Source: a virus. From it: a DNA stretch of 64,000 bases. The notes below the pieces were generated by a model. That model was not told the DNA's origin, made no database searches, and worked only from the letters and a program-made list of their open reading frames with translations. Below, piece after piece: positions 29,363 to 38,000 of this stretch (its first letter is position 1; every line of letters starts with the position of its first letter). The position numbers were made by a program, and so were the translations under genes. The stretch is from positions 1 through 64,000 of IMG/VR virus record IMGVR_UViG_3300042287_000745; one strand, written 5' to 3'.

Positions 29363-29803
29363 ATGAAATTATCCGATCTTCAAGAATCCTGGGCGGAGGA
29401 TTGTAAGATTGATGAATTGAATCTTGGTCGTGAATCTGCCAGAACCCCAAACCTTCACGCCAAGTATTTGAATTATCTAACATCTAGCAAACTAAATCTT
29501 CGCAAAGCGGAATCTGATTATTATAATACCAGACGATTAAAATATAGGTATTATCGAGGCGAATTAACAAGCGCCGAACTTGCCGAATATGAATGGGATC
29601 AATGGCAAGGAAATAAACCGCTAAAAAATGAAATGGATGAATTTTTGTCCTGTGATAAAGACTTAATAACTCTTGAGGATAAAGTGGAATATTTTAAAAC
29701 TGTTTTATATCAGCTTGAACAAATTATTCGATCTTTAAATAGTAGAACATGGGATATAAAGAATTGTATCGAGTGGAATAAATTTACAAGTGGAATGATG
29801 TAA
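29363..29803 (+). CDS. uvsY: UvsY recombination mediator
   Basis: Loads the UvsX recombinase on single-stranded DNA coated by gp32. At 146 residues it is close to T4 UvsY (137). It shows the family pattern: LQESWAEDCKID at the N-terminus, TPNLHAKYLNYLTSSKLNLR, RLKYRYYRGEL and a C-terminal helix with IRSLNSRTWDIKN. Its stop overlaps the uvsW start (TAATG), the same neighbour as in T4. Confidence 0.85.
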   Translation: MKLSDLQESWAEDCKIDELNLGRESARTPNLHAKYLNYLTSSKLNLRKAESDYYNTRRLKYRYYRGELTSAELAEYEWDQWQGNKPLKNEMDEFLSCDKDLITLEDKVEYFKTVLYQLEQIIRSLNSRTWDIKNCIEWNKFTSGMM

Positions 29804-31287
29804 TGGCTGCGGATATAACATTGATTAAAAAGGATGAAGTCTACATAAAAGTATTATGTGAACCTTCAATTGCCCAGGAACTTAGTGACCATTTTTGTTT
29901 CGATGTTCCTGGTGCAAAGTTTCATCCATTATATAAATCTCGTATGTGGGATGGCAAGGTTAGATTATTTTCAATGTTTACGAAAGAATTGTATACAGGG
30001 TTAAAAGATTATGTAACTGCATTTGCTAAAGAACGGGAATACACAGTACAAGATGCAATTGTTCCGAATTTTAAAGATCCAGTAACATATGAACAGGTAA
30101 AAGAATTTTGTCTTAGTTTACAATTAGCATCTAAAGGTCAACCGATTAATATTCGAGAATACCAAATAGATGCAGTATATGCAGCGATTGTTGATAGTAG
30201 ACGTTTGTTACTATCACCTACAGGTTCAGGTAAATCTCTTATAATATATTGTTTATTACGATGGCATGAAAAATTTAATCGACGTCAGCTTATTCTAGTA
30301 CCAACTACGTCTTTAGTAGAACAAATGTACACCGACTTTCAAGATTACTCGTCTATAAATGGGTGGAAGGCATCTGAACATTGTCATCGTATCTACGGTG
30401 GGCACGAAAAATCTAATGAATATGATGTTATAATTAGCACATGGCAATCTCTTTATAAATTACCTAAATCTTTTTTTAGTGATTTTAAAACAATATACGG
30501 GGATGAAGCTCATCAATTTAAGGCAAAATCGTTAACTACTATTCTAAATAAATGCGACAGCTCACCTTTTAGAATTGGAACTACTGGTACTTTAGATGGT
30601 CTTAAAACTCATCGATTAGTGCTTGAAGGTATATTTGGCCCAGTATTAAAGGTTACATCTACTAAGCAATTAATAACAGATAAAACTCTTGCAGATTTAA
30701 AAATATTTAATATTATACTTGAATATCCAGATGAAATAAGAAAATCATTAAAAGGGAATTCTTATCAGGAGGAAATGGATTTCCTTGTACAATATGAACC
30801 TAGAAACAGATTTATTCGTAATCTTGCTCTAAAACAAACTAACAATACGTTGGTACTTTTTCAGTACGTTGAAAAACATGGAAAAAGTCTACACGAAATG
30901 ATTCAACAAAAAGAACCAAATCGAAAAGTATTTTTTGTTTATGGGGGAACAGATACAGAGCAACGTGAGCAAATACGAGGATTGACAGAAAACGAAAAGG
31001 ATGCTATAATTGTAGCATCATATGGAACTTTTTCAACTGGGATAAACATTCGAAATCTGCATAATATTATTTTTGCGTCACCTTCTAAGTCTCGTATACG
31101 TAATCTACAATCAATTGGCAGAGGCCTTAGAACAAGTGATAATAAAGATAGTTGTACTCTATATGATATCGGAGATGATCTTACTTGGAAATCTAAAAAG
31201 AACTATACTTTACTACATATGATAGAACGTATTAAAATTTATAATGATGAACATTTCAATTACAAATTAATTAAGGTGTCAATCTAA
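29803..31287 (+). CDS. uvsW: UvsW recombination helicase
   Basis: SF2 helicase that branch-migrates recombination intermediates and removes R-loops. Walker A SPTGSGKS is at residues ~138-145 and DEAH at 234-237. Motif VI lies in QSIGRGLRTSDN. The N-terminal domain has the KSRMWDGKVRLF segment characteristic of UvsW. At 494 residues it is near T4 UvsW. A perfect sigma-70-type promoter is embedded near its 3' end. Confidence 0.93.
   Translation: MAADITLIKKDEVYIKVLCEPSIAQELSDHFCFDVPGAKFHPLYKSRMWDGKVRLFSMFTKELYTGLKDYVTAFAKEREYTVQDAIVPNFKDPVTYEQVKEFCLSLQLASKGQPINIREYQIDAVYAAIVDSRRLLLSPTGSGKSLIIYCLLRWHEKFNRRQLILVPTTSLVEQMYTDFQDYSSINGWKASEHCHRIYGGHEKSNEYDVIISTWQSLYKLPKSFFSDFKTIYGDEAHQFKAKSLTTILNKCDSSPFRIGTTGTLDGLKTHRLVLEGIFGPVLKVTSTKQLITDKTLADLKIFNIILEYPDEIRKSLKGNSYQEEMDFLVQYEPRNRFIRNLALKQTNNTLVLFQYVEKHGKSLHEMIQQKEPNRKVFFVYGGTDTEQREQIRGLTENEKDAIIVASYGTFSTGINIRNLHNIIFASPSKSRIRNLQSIGRGLRTSDNKDSCTLYDIGDDLTWKSKKNYTLLHMIERIKIYNDEHFNYKLIKVSI
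30982..31010 (+). promoter_or_regulatory. Perfect sigma-70 promoter inside uvsW
   Basis: TTGACA (30982-30987), 17-base spacer, TATAAT (31005-31010), with TGC just before the -10 box, an extended -10. It lies 277 bases upstream of the LSm-like gene and would express the LSm-like protein, gp55 and QueE early, independently of uvsW. Confidence 0.75.
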
Positions 31288-31766
31288 TGGAAGATATAAC
31301 ATACTATAAACTATTGAAGCTTTCATCTGGAGAGAATATTATTTGTGGGACTGAGGACAATTGTAAAAATTTTACAGAAAAAGGTATGATAAGCATATCT
31401 AATCCGGTAGTTTTAAATGTACTTAGAACTCCGAAAGGTAAAAATTTGGTAGAGACGTATATACTTATACCTTGGTTTAGTTTTGCAAATGGCAATGTAT
31501 ATGACATTTCTACAGATCAGATTATTACAGCTATAGATATTAAGGAATCGCTAAAATCGAATTACTTTTCATATTTAGAACAGCGAGCATTAGAAGATGA
31601 AATAGAAGATGGGTTATCAGAAGATTTTGATAATGAAGATGAGCTTCAGGAAATAGAAGAATTCCTGGAAACCTTGGGAGAAACACATGACGACGAAAAT
31701 GACTACGATGGACGAGACGACACCGGTACTACAAGAAGTAGAAGAGGTACGAGAACCCTCCACTAA
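31287..31766 (+). CDS. LSm-like protein with acidic tail
   Basis: A 159-residue protein. The N-terminal YKLLKLSSGENIICGT and ISNPVVLNV resemble an Sm/LSm-like beta-barrel opening, and the same pattern recurs in the protein at 62412. The second half is extremely acidic (DEIEDGLSEDFDNEDELQEI) and ends in a basic RSRRGTRTLH tail. Start overlaps the uvsW stop. The gene lies between uvsW and gp55; a role in late transcription, like T4 gp33, is possible only by position. The last 80 bases overlap gp55. Confidence 0.5.
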   Translation: MEDITYYKLLKLSSGENIICGTEDNCKNFTEKGMISISNPVVLNVLRTPKGKNLVETYILIPWFSFANGNVYDISTDQIITAIDIKESLKSNYFSYLEQRALEDEIEDGLSEDFDNEDELQEIEEFLETLGETHDDENDYDGRDDTGTTRSRRGTRTLH

Positions 31767-32319
31767 ATCTAAAATGGATCCTGCTCATTATGTGGATAAT
31801 AAAAAATTCTTAGCAGAACTACTAATATACAAAACTGCCGTAGATGCAGCGAAGGAAGCAGGCCAAGAAATCCCACAGGTTCCGGATTATATAGGTGAAT
31901 GTTTTATTAAAATTGCAACTCATCTTTCATATAAATCTAATTTTATTAATTATACCTTTAGAGATGATATGATTTCAGATGGTATAGAAAATTGTTTAAC
32001 TGCCGCAGGAAAATTTGATCCCACAAAATCATCTAATCCTTTCGCATATTATACTCAAATTGTTTTCTTTGCGTTTATTCGTAGAATCCAAAAAGAGAAA
32101 AAACATCAAGCAACCAAATATAAAATAATTGAAAATTTAGACTTAGATTCAATTATTCAGCAAAATGATGATAGCGAATCGGGTAGACAATTAATTGAAT
32201 TTTTAAAGAAACAATTAGATACAATTGATCCAGAAAAACGGGAAACCCCATCCGAAACAAAATCTCGAAAAAAGAAGTCTGCTGAAATGGATATTCCTAC
32301 TATAGACTTACTTACCTAA
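31687..32319 (+). CDS. 55: gp55 sigma factor for late transcription
   Basis: Directs host RNA polymerase to TATAAATA promoters. The core segments HYVDNKKFLAELLIYK, RDDMISDGIENCLTAAGKFD, and NPFAYYTQIVFFAFIRRIQK, followed by EKKHQATKYK, match T4 gp55 well. The start at 31687 has a GGAG ribosome-binding site 6 bases upstream but forces an 80-base overlap with the previous gene; an internal ATG at 31774 would give a protein almost aligned with the T4 N-terminus but lacks such a site. The short hydrophobic C-terminus (MDIPTIDLLT) could contact the sliding clamp; that is inference. Confidence 0.88.
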   Translation: MTTKMTTMDETTPVLQEVEEVREPSTKSKMDPAHYVDNKKFLAELLIYKTAVDAAKEAGQEIPQVPDYIGECFIKIATHLSYKSNFINYTFRDDMISDGIENCLTAAGKFDPTKSSNPFAYYTQIVFFAFIRRIQKEKKHQATKYKIIENLDLDSIIQQNDDSESGRQLIEFLKKQLDTIDPEKRETPSETKSRKKKSAEMDIPTIDLLT

Positions 32320-32357
32320 ATACTATATACTGTATAATTAAATTGATAAAGACTTAT

Positions 32358-33221
32358 ATGAGCAAAATTAAAGTAGCAGAACTATTTTATAGTATTCAGG
32401 GAGAAGGTCGGTACATGGGTGTTCCTTCTGTTTTCTTGCGCACATTTGGTTGTAACTTTAAGTGCGCAGGGTTTGGTATGCCAAAAGGTCAAGTTAGTAC
32501 AGAAGTAGATGATATTGCATATACGCATATGAATATTGAATCATTCCAAACATATCAAGAACTTCCTTTGGTAAGTACTGGGTGTGATAGTTATGCAAGT
32601 TGGGATCCTAGATTTAAGGGACTATCTCCTCTCCTTGAAGTTGACAGTATCGCAAAATCTATTGTAGACCTGTTACCCGCAAAAGGTTGGCAACAAGAGC
32701 ATTTGGTAATTACTGGCGGTGAACCTTTATTGGGCTGGCAAAAATCCTACGAAGAATTATTAGAACATCCTTTGATGAAATCTTTAGATGAACTAACATT
32801 TGAAACAAACGGTACCCAATCTTTGACTGAGGAATTTACTGATTATCTATTTCAAGAATGGACGCGATTTGGTAGAGATTATGATAAATTAACTTTTTCG
32901 GTTTCCCCTAAATTATCTGTTTCGGGAGAAAAGTGGGAAGATGCAATTAAGCCAGATGTAGTTTGTGACTATCAAAAAATAGGCAATACGTATTTAAAAT
33001 TTGTAGTAGCATCAGAAGAAGATGTCGTTGAAGCAGAAAAAGCAGTAGCGGAATATCGCAAAGCCGGATTTTATGGGCATATTTATTTGATGCCGGTAGG
33101 TGGTATTGAAACCGTGTATTATATGAACAATAAACGAGTTGCAGAAATGGCAATGAAGTTGGGCTGGAGATATTCCGATAGATTACAAGTTCCCTTATTT
33201 AAGAATCAATGGGGAACGTAA
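32358..33221 (+). CDS. queE: QueE-like 7-carboxy-7-deazaguanine synthase (radical SAM)
   Basis: Converts 6-carboxy-tetrahydropterin to 7-carboxy-7-deazaguanine (CDG). The N-terminus AELFYSIQGEGRYMGVPSVF is diagnostic. The cluster-binding motif is split: GCNFKC gives Cys32 and Cys36, and the usual third Cys appears to be Cys76 in TGCDSYASWD, after an insertion of about 38 residues. The SAM-binding GGEP is at 120-123 and TFETNGTQ follows. A TTG at 32343 is in frame, but ATG at 32358 begins the family sequence. The stop codon overlaps the next start as TAATG. Confidence 0.88.
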   Translation: MSKIKVAELFYSIQGEGRYMGVPSVFLRTFGCNFKCAGFGMPKGQVSTEVDDIAYTHMNIESFQTYQELPLVSTGCDSYASWDPRFKGLSPLLEVDSIAKSIVDLLPAKGWQQEHLVITGGEPLLGWQKSYEELLEHPLMKSLDELTFETNGTQSLTEEFTDYLFQEWTRFGRDYDKLTFSVSPKLSVSGEKWEDAIKPDVVCDYQKIGNTYLKFVVASEEDVVEAEKAVAEYRKAGFYGHIYLMPVGGIETVYYMNNKRVAEMAMKLGWRYSDRLQVPLFKNQWGT

Positions 33222-33646
33222 TGGAATATAGCTATTCTGATTATGATGCTGATATATATTCTTTGTTGGCAAAAATAAAACAACGTAATAAAAAGTATGA
33301 TTATGTTGTAGGTATTAAACGTGGAGGACTTATTCCTGCGGTATGTTTATCGCATGCTTTAAATATTCCATTATATAATTTAGATTGGTCTACACGAGAT
33401 TGGGCGACGCAGGATATTCGTAATCAAGTATTACAACCCGAATCTAAAATTTTGCTAGTAGATGATATTTGCGACTCCGGCAAAACTCTAATAACATTGA
33501 AAGAACTATATAGTTTTTGTGATATTGATACTGCGGTGTTAGTTTATAATATAGATCAGATACACATACCAAATTATTATGCAAGAACTATTAATCGAAA
33601 ATATCAAAAAGAATTTATTAATTTTTGGTGGGAAGCATATAAATAA
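33221..33646 (+). CDS. Phosphoribosyltransferase
   Basis: Type I PRTase fold of 141 residues. YDYVVGIKRGGLIPAVCLSH is the N-terminal loop, and KILLVDDICDSGKTL is the PRPP-binding motif. An in-frame ATG lies at 33209, but 33221 has a GGGGA ribosome-binding site and overlaps the queE stop, so it is preferred. The substrate is unknown; purine salvage (hypoxanthine/guanine-type) is usual for short phage members. Placement between queE and folE hints at a link to guanine or deazaguanine metabolism. Confidence 0.75.
   Translation: MEYSYSDYDADIYSLLAKIKQRNKKYDYVVGIKRGGLIPAVCLSHALNIPLYNLDWSTRDWATQDIRNQVLQPESKILLVDDICDSGKTLITLKELYSFCDIDTAVLVYNIDQIHIPNYYARTINRKYQKEFINFWWEAYK
33638..33645 (+). promoter_or_regulatory. 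Possible late promoter upstream of folE
   Basis: Exact TATAAATA box overlapping the stop codon of the phosphoribosyltransferase gene, 62 bases before the folE start. It may be functional, but the box partly encodes the terminal Tyr-Lys codons, so coincidence cannot be excluded. Confidence 0.4.
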
Positions 33647-33706
33647 CTATGTCGCACAACGGCGACAAATTACAAAACTCATATCCGTGTAAGGAAGGAT
33701 TCTAAA

Positions 33707-34387
33707 ATGTCATACAACAAAACTAAAACAGATTCAGAATTAGGTCAACAAGTACATGCCTACCTAGTTAAAATGGGAGTTGAAACTCCTACTATTTCTA
33801 GACTAATTGATCGTAAAGAAAAAATTGAGATTATTGAAAAGAATTTCATTAATATTATGGACACACTTGGATTGGACTTATCAGATGATAGTCTAATGGA
33901 AACCCCTAAACGGGTCGCAAAAATGTATGTCAACGAAATATTTTGGGGATTAGATTATGATGCATTTCCAAAATGTACTACGGTTGAAAATAAAATGCGT
34001 TATAACGAAATGGTTGTTGAGCGTAATGTAAATGTTCAAAGTAATTGCGAGCATCACTTTGTAGTTATTGATGGGTTGGCGACTATCGCATATGTTCCTA
34101 AAAATCATGTTCTTGGTTTAAGTAAAATTAATCGTATCGTAGAATATTTTAGTAAGCGCCCTCAAATACAGGAACGGTTAACAGAACAAATTTTTCATGC
34201 ATTATGTTTTATTCTAAATACTGACGATGTTGCTGTATTAATTGATGCTCAGCATTACTGTGTTAAATCTAGAGGTGTTGAAGATACGGGCAGTTCTACT
34301 GTTACCGTACGCCTCGGAGGAGGATTTAAGACCGACCCCGCAGTAAGAAATGAATTTTTAAGTATTGCGAGAATGGGCAAAAAATGA
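33707..34387 (+). CDS. folE: GTP cyclohydrolase I
   Basis: Makes 7,8-dihydroneopterin triphosphate from GTP, the first step toward 7-deazaguanines. NCEHHFVVIDGLATIAYVP, followed by LGLSKINRIVEYFSKRPQIQ, is the family signature; the zinc ligands are the Cys in NCEHH and the Cys in QHYCVKSRG. The length of 226 residues is normal. It has an AAGGAAGG ribosome-binding site. Its stop overlaps the next start by 4 bases. Confidence 0.94.
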   Translation: MSYNKTKTDSELGQQVHAYLVKMGVETPTISRLIDRKEKIEIIEKNFINIMDTLGLDLSDDSLMETPKRVAKMYVNEIFWGLDYDAFPKCTTVENKMRYNEMVVERNVNVQSNCEHHFVVIDGLATIAYVPKNHVLGLSKINRIVEYFSKRPQIQERLTEQIFHALCFILNTDDVAVLIDAQHYCVKSRGVEDTGSSTVTVRLGGGFKTDPAVRNEFLSIARMGKK

Positions 34388-34896
34388 CTGTTCATGTTAT
34401 GATTGATCTAGAAACAATGTCTACAAGATCACATGCGGCGATTTGTTCAATAGGTGCAGTAAAGTTTAAAGGTAAAGAGATTCTTGATACCTTTTACTGC
34501 ACCATTGATTTAAAAACGTGTAAAGATGTTGGTCTACATATATCGAAGGATACTGTAGAATGGTGGTCTAAACAAAATAAAGAAGCACTAAAAGCTTTAA
34601 CTAAAAATACTATTCCGTTGGACGAAGCATTAACCAATTTTGAGGGTTGGTTCGGTCCTAAGAGTTTACCTATATGGGGCAACGGTGCAGTATTTGATAA
34701 TACAATTCTTACTAACGCATATTTGTATTCCGATAGAGAACCACCTTGGAAATGTTGGGATGATAGATGTTATAGAACAGTTAAGAATTTATTTAACTGG
34801 ATTCCTGCAGATGAAAGGGTCGGCGTTCATCATAATGCTTTAGATGATGCGTTATATCAAACAAACCATTTAATTAAAATTTTAGGCGATTCGTAA
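34384..34896 (+). CDS. DEDDh-type 3'-5' exonuclease
   Basis: A 170-residue DnaQ/RNase T-like nuclease. Motif I is VMIDLETM (Asp, Glu), motif II is GNGAVFDNTIL (Asp), and motif III is VHHNALDDALYQ (His, Asp). The WWSKQNKEA segment after motif I is typical of phage and Rv2179c-like exonucleases. It overlaps folE by 4 bases. Substrate could be DNA or RNA; no polymerase domain is attached. Confidence 0.8.
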   Translation: MTVHVMIDLETMSTRSHAAICSIGAVKFKGKEILDTFYCTIDLKTCKDVGLHISKDTVEWWSKQNKEALKALTKNTIPLDEALTNFEGWFGPKSLPIWGNGAVFDNTILTNAYLYSDREPPWKCWDDRCYRTVKNLFNWIPADERVGVHHNALDDALYQTNHLIKILGDS

Positions 34897-34927
34897 TACA
34901 ATATTAAATTGAGTTGAATAATTAACT

Positions 34928-36292
34928 ATGAATACGTATAAAAAAAGAATAGCATTTTGTCTTAGTGATCAACATACTATTCCTCACGGCGGATTAGGTC
35001 AATTCGCAAAATCCTTTATTGAAACTTTTACTCCTCTCGGATATAAGGTAGATATTATATTAGATAGACCAGCATCTAATACAGGGTTCAAAACATACTT
35101 AGAAGAACAAGGCGCAAGATTTATTTGCGCCGAACCTATTAGCTATACAAACCATACAAAAACATTTATGTTTGAGGATTCCTTTAACTTTGAAAAGATG
35201 GTAAATTTCAGGGAATCCATGATGAAAGCACTTAATGAAAATTTGTATGACATTATTATATGTAATACATTAGAATCATTCCCCGCAATTTATTCATTGA
35301 ATCTACAAAAAAGTATACAAATAATTTATTATACCCATAATGAAAGTATGGTATTTTTAGATGATCGTGAATGGAAAAATGAATTTACGGAATCATTTAA
35401 TGAAACATTTAACGCATTAATGGGCGTTAAAGGTATTACGATTGGTACTCAGACTTTGCGAAATTTATCTGAATTACATAAGTCTAAAATACCAAATGCG
35501 AAATATTTGCCAATACTTATGACTGAGAAAACATTACTACAAAAGCACATTAAGCCTAGAGAAGGTGTATTGTGGATCGGTCGATGGGAACCTAGGAAAA
35601 ATCCAGAAGCATTTATTGAGATGATTCAACAAACAGGATTGCCTGCAAAAGTAATTACAAATGCAACAGGCGCAAAGAAGTTTGAAACTGCATTGCAAGC
35701 TATTAATGCTAAATATGAAATAAGATCAGGAATATATGGACAAGAAAAGGTAGACTTTTTAACGTCTGCGAGAGTAGCATACAATCCTGCGATACGAGAA
35801 AGTTTTGGATTAGCATTTTATGAAACAATAGGGCACATGCCGACCGTTGCAATTGAGGGAATGTCCTGGTTAGGAAATTTTCCTAATACTAACTATTTTG
35901 CAGTACAGAAAAAAGTAGTACCTAAGGTAATCGTTGACCTATATGCAAAGTTTAAGAATTCTGAACTTTGGTATCAACAAGGAGTTCTAGAATCAATACG
36001 AACTTTAGATAGAAATGGTATAGAAGAATGGGAACGGTGTTTTAATTCTTTTGAATATATTAAATCAATTTCTGAAAGAGCTAAAATTAATGAAGTCGAT
36101 GTATCTACGTATAAAGATTTTATAACTTCTCTAAATAGGAAAGCTTTGTCTATTGACGATGTTCGTTCTGTATTGACAAACAAGCATAAATTTAATATAA
36201 TATACACAGATACACAAACCTATATATCTAAAGACAAAAACTTCGTTCCAAAAGAAGAATCTGATAATTCACTAGAAAGTTTATTCGTATGA
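34928..36292 (+). CDS. GT-B-fold (GT4-like) glycosyltransferase
   Basis: A 454-residue protein. HGGLGQFAKSFIETFTPLGY resembles the N-terminal acceptor domain of GT4 enzymes. GVLWIGRWEPRKNPEAFIEM starts the nucleotide-sugar domain, and YNPAIRESFGLAFYETIGH carries the ExxxxxxxE-type donor motif. It sits between folE/exonuclease and the DpdA-like gene, overlapping the latter by 4 bases. The acceptor could be a modified base, a virion protein or a host glycan. A sigma-70-type promoter lies inside its last 120 bases. Confidence 0.72.
   Translation: MNTYKKRIAFCLSDQHTIPHGGLGQFAKSFIETFTPLGYKVDIILDRPASNTGFKTYLEEQGARFICAEPISYTNHTKTFMFEDSFNFEKMVNFRESMMKALNENLYDIIICNTLESFPAIYSLNLQKSIQIIYYTHNESMVFLDDREWKNEFTESFNETFNALMGVKGITIGTQTLRNLSELHKSKIPNAKYLPILMTEKTLLQKHIKPREGVLWIGRWEPRKNPEAFIEMIQQTGLPAKVITNATGAKKFETALQAINAKYEIRSGIYGQEKVDFLTSARVAYNPAIRESFGLAFYETIGHMPTVAIEGMSWLGNFPNTNYFAVQKKVVPKVIVDLYAKFKNSELWYQQGVLESIRTLDRNGIEEWERCFNSFEYIKSISERAKINEVDVSTYKDFITSLNRKALSIDDVRSVLTNKHKFNIIYTDTQTYISKDKNFVPKEESDNSLESLFV
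36173..36201 (+). promoter_or_regulatory. Perfect sigma-70 promoter driving the DpdA-like gene
   Basis: TTGACA (36173-36178), 17-base spacer, TATAAT (36196-36201), located inside the end of the glycosyltransferase gene and 88 bases before the DpdA-like start codon. It indicates early, separate expression of the transglycosylase. Confidence 0.75.
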
Positions 36293-37578
36293 GCCGACAA
36301 TTAGAATATGTTATATCTGGACCAGCATACCTTCGGTTGGGGTCTGAGCAATGCGATGATCCTGAAACATTGCAAATGATTAATGATTTGATTCTTAAAA
36401 CGGTTCATAATAAAAATAATCATCAATTTTCTCTTTTGTATAATGGATTTACAGAAAAGAACTTTGGTAAGAAATTGCAAAAATATAGACCAGCAGTTAA
36501 AAATATTCATGCGGACTCTGGTGGTTTGCAGATTGTTACTCGTGGATTGCAGAATACTCCTGAGACAAGAAACAAAGTATATGAAAATCAGGCAGCATGG
36601 GCAGATATTGGAATGGCATTTGATGAGATTCCGGTAAAATCTACTTCTGCAAGTGGCGTATCCTCAAAAATTGATACTAAACGTAGATATGTTGATATGG
36701 AAAATTTTGAGACATATGCAAGACAGACAGGTAAGAATGTTAAAGATCAAATTTTAAAATTTGATTCTGTTAAAAGTGATTGTCGTCCTTTTGTTATTAT
36801 TCAGGGGTCAGGGCAAGATACGTATCAGCAGTGGACTGAATATATGTTAGATGAAATTCCTAAAGAATTGCATCATCGTATTGGCGGTGTCGCTATGGGA
36901 TCGGCTGCATTGGGTATGGGACCACTCGAAGATGTAAAGCGAGCATTTTATGTAAATGCTGTACCTTTTGAAAAACCGTTTCATCTACACGTACTAGGGG
37001 TAGGTGCATTAAAACGCATATTGCCGTATTTACTTTTTAGCCAAACTGGTCTTTATAAAGATATTGATATATCATATGATTCTACAACACATTCTATGTC
37101 ATTGGATAACGGATTATTTTACTTCTCACATTGTAAAAAAGGTACACCTGGAGACTATGGTGGATCATCTGTAAAAATGGGTAGACCATATTCTAATATC
37201 TATCGGACTGTTACTAACGAAATTAATTCAGTATGTGGTACAGATTACTCCCCTGAAGAATATCATAAATTGATGAATATTTCAGTCGGTGAATATTTAG
37301 AAAAGGGTGGTAAATTTATAGATATTATGCGTGCTCGACTTTCCTTTATTTTAACAAATGTGCATAATTTTACTATGGATGTCTCAAACTTAATGAATTC
37401 TAAAGATGAATTTTTACGTTTCTGTAGAGATAAGAATTGTGAAAATGAATATAGTACATTATTCGATGTCAAAACATCTGAGGATTTTATCTATTGGGAA
37501 AAACACGTAGGAAAATTTATGGATTCATCTCCGGTAAATATTATTGCACCATCATCTCTTGAGGACTTATTTGCATGA
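36289..37578 (+). CDS. dpdA: DpdA-like DNA-guanine transglycosylase (TGT fold)
   Basis: Expected to exchange guanine in DNA for a 7-deazaguanine base. Although related to tRNA-guanine transglycosylases, it shows HADSGGLQI (Asp76, base-pocket position), RIGGVAMGS at ~198-204, HVLGVG at 234-239, and DIDISYDSTTH with Asp264 as candidate nucleophile, a layout like phage DpdA rather than cellular Tgt. Length is 429. The usual zinc-site spacing of Tgt is not evident. ATG overlaps the preceding stop (ATGA). Neighbouring queE, folE and queD support a DNA-modification role. Confidence 0.8.
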   Translation: MSRQLEYVISGPAYLRLGSEQCDDPETLQMINDLILKTVHNKNNHQFSLLYNGFTEKNFGKKLQKYRPAVKNIHADSGGLQIVTRGLQNTPETRNKVYENQAAWADIGMAFDEIPVKSTSASGVSSKIDTKRRYVDMENFETYARQTGKNVKDQILKFDSVKSDCRPFVIIQGSGQDTYQQWTEYMLDEIPKELHHRIGGVAMGSAALGMGPLEDVKRAFYVNAVPFEKPFHLHVLGVGALKRILPYLLFSQTGLYKDIDISYDSTTHSMSLDNGLFYFSHCKKGTPGDYGGSSVKMGRPYSNIYRTVTNEINSVCGTDYSPEEYHKLMNISVGEYLEKGGKFIDIMRARLSFILTNVHNFTMDVSNLMNSKDEFLRFCRDKNCENEYSTLFDVKTSEDFIYWEKHVGKFMDSSPVNIIAPSSLEDLFA

Positions 37579-37994
37579 ATTTTGCTAGCTCAATTATTAA
37601 TACATCTGACATAATTATGAAACAAACAAGTTATATTTGGGTAACATTCCAAAAAGAGGGTATCCACAAATATCCTGCTGCGGCAACGGATCCTAAATTA
37701 GCAACAGGCGATTGGCTCGATGTTAGTTTCTTAAGTACACCACATCGGCATATATTTCATTTCAGAGTTGAGATGCAGGTATTCCATGATGATCGAGATG
37801 TAGAATTTATACAAGCAAAACGAATAATGGAACGATGGTATTCTGATGGCACATTGCAGTTAGATTATAAATCTTGCGAAATGATGGCTAGAGAGCTATA
37901 TGGTCGCCTAAATACTATGTGGCCTAATAGAAATTATGTTATTGAAGTATCTGAAGATAACGAAAACGGTTGTAAACTATATTTTGGAGAGTAA
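37575..37994 (+). CDS. Possible T-fold (6-PTPS/QueD-like) protein next to DpdA
   Basis: A 139-residue protein overlapping the DpdA-like stop by 4 bases. The segment STPHRHIFHFRVEMQV recalls the HGHNY strand of 6-pyruvoyl-tetrahydropterin synthase family proteins, and the C-terminal part (SCEMMARELYGRL, then YVIEVSEDNENG) recalls their final helix and active-site glutamate strand. No CxxxHGH motif is present, so it is not an ordinary QueD. An internal Met at 37617 is an alternative start. It could be a deazaguanine-modifying partner of DpdA, but function is unproven. Confidence 0.45.
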   Translation: MNFASSIINTSDIIMKQTSYIWVTFQKEGIHKYPAAATDPKLATGDWLDVSFLSTPHRHIFHFRVEMQVFHDDRDVEFIQAKRIMERWYSDGTLQLDYKSCEMMARELYGRLNTMWPNRNYVIEVSEDNENGCKLYFGE

Positions 37995-38000
37995 ATACTG

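Noticed and set aside
33639-33706. Possible riboswitch before folE
   Set aside because: The gap is short and contains only a small CGCACAACGGCG-type helix. A preQ1-type aptamer pattern with an A-rich pseudoknot tail was looked for but not convincingly present.
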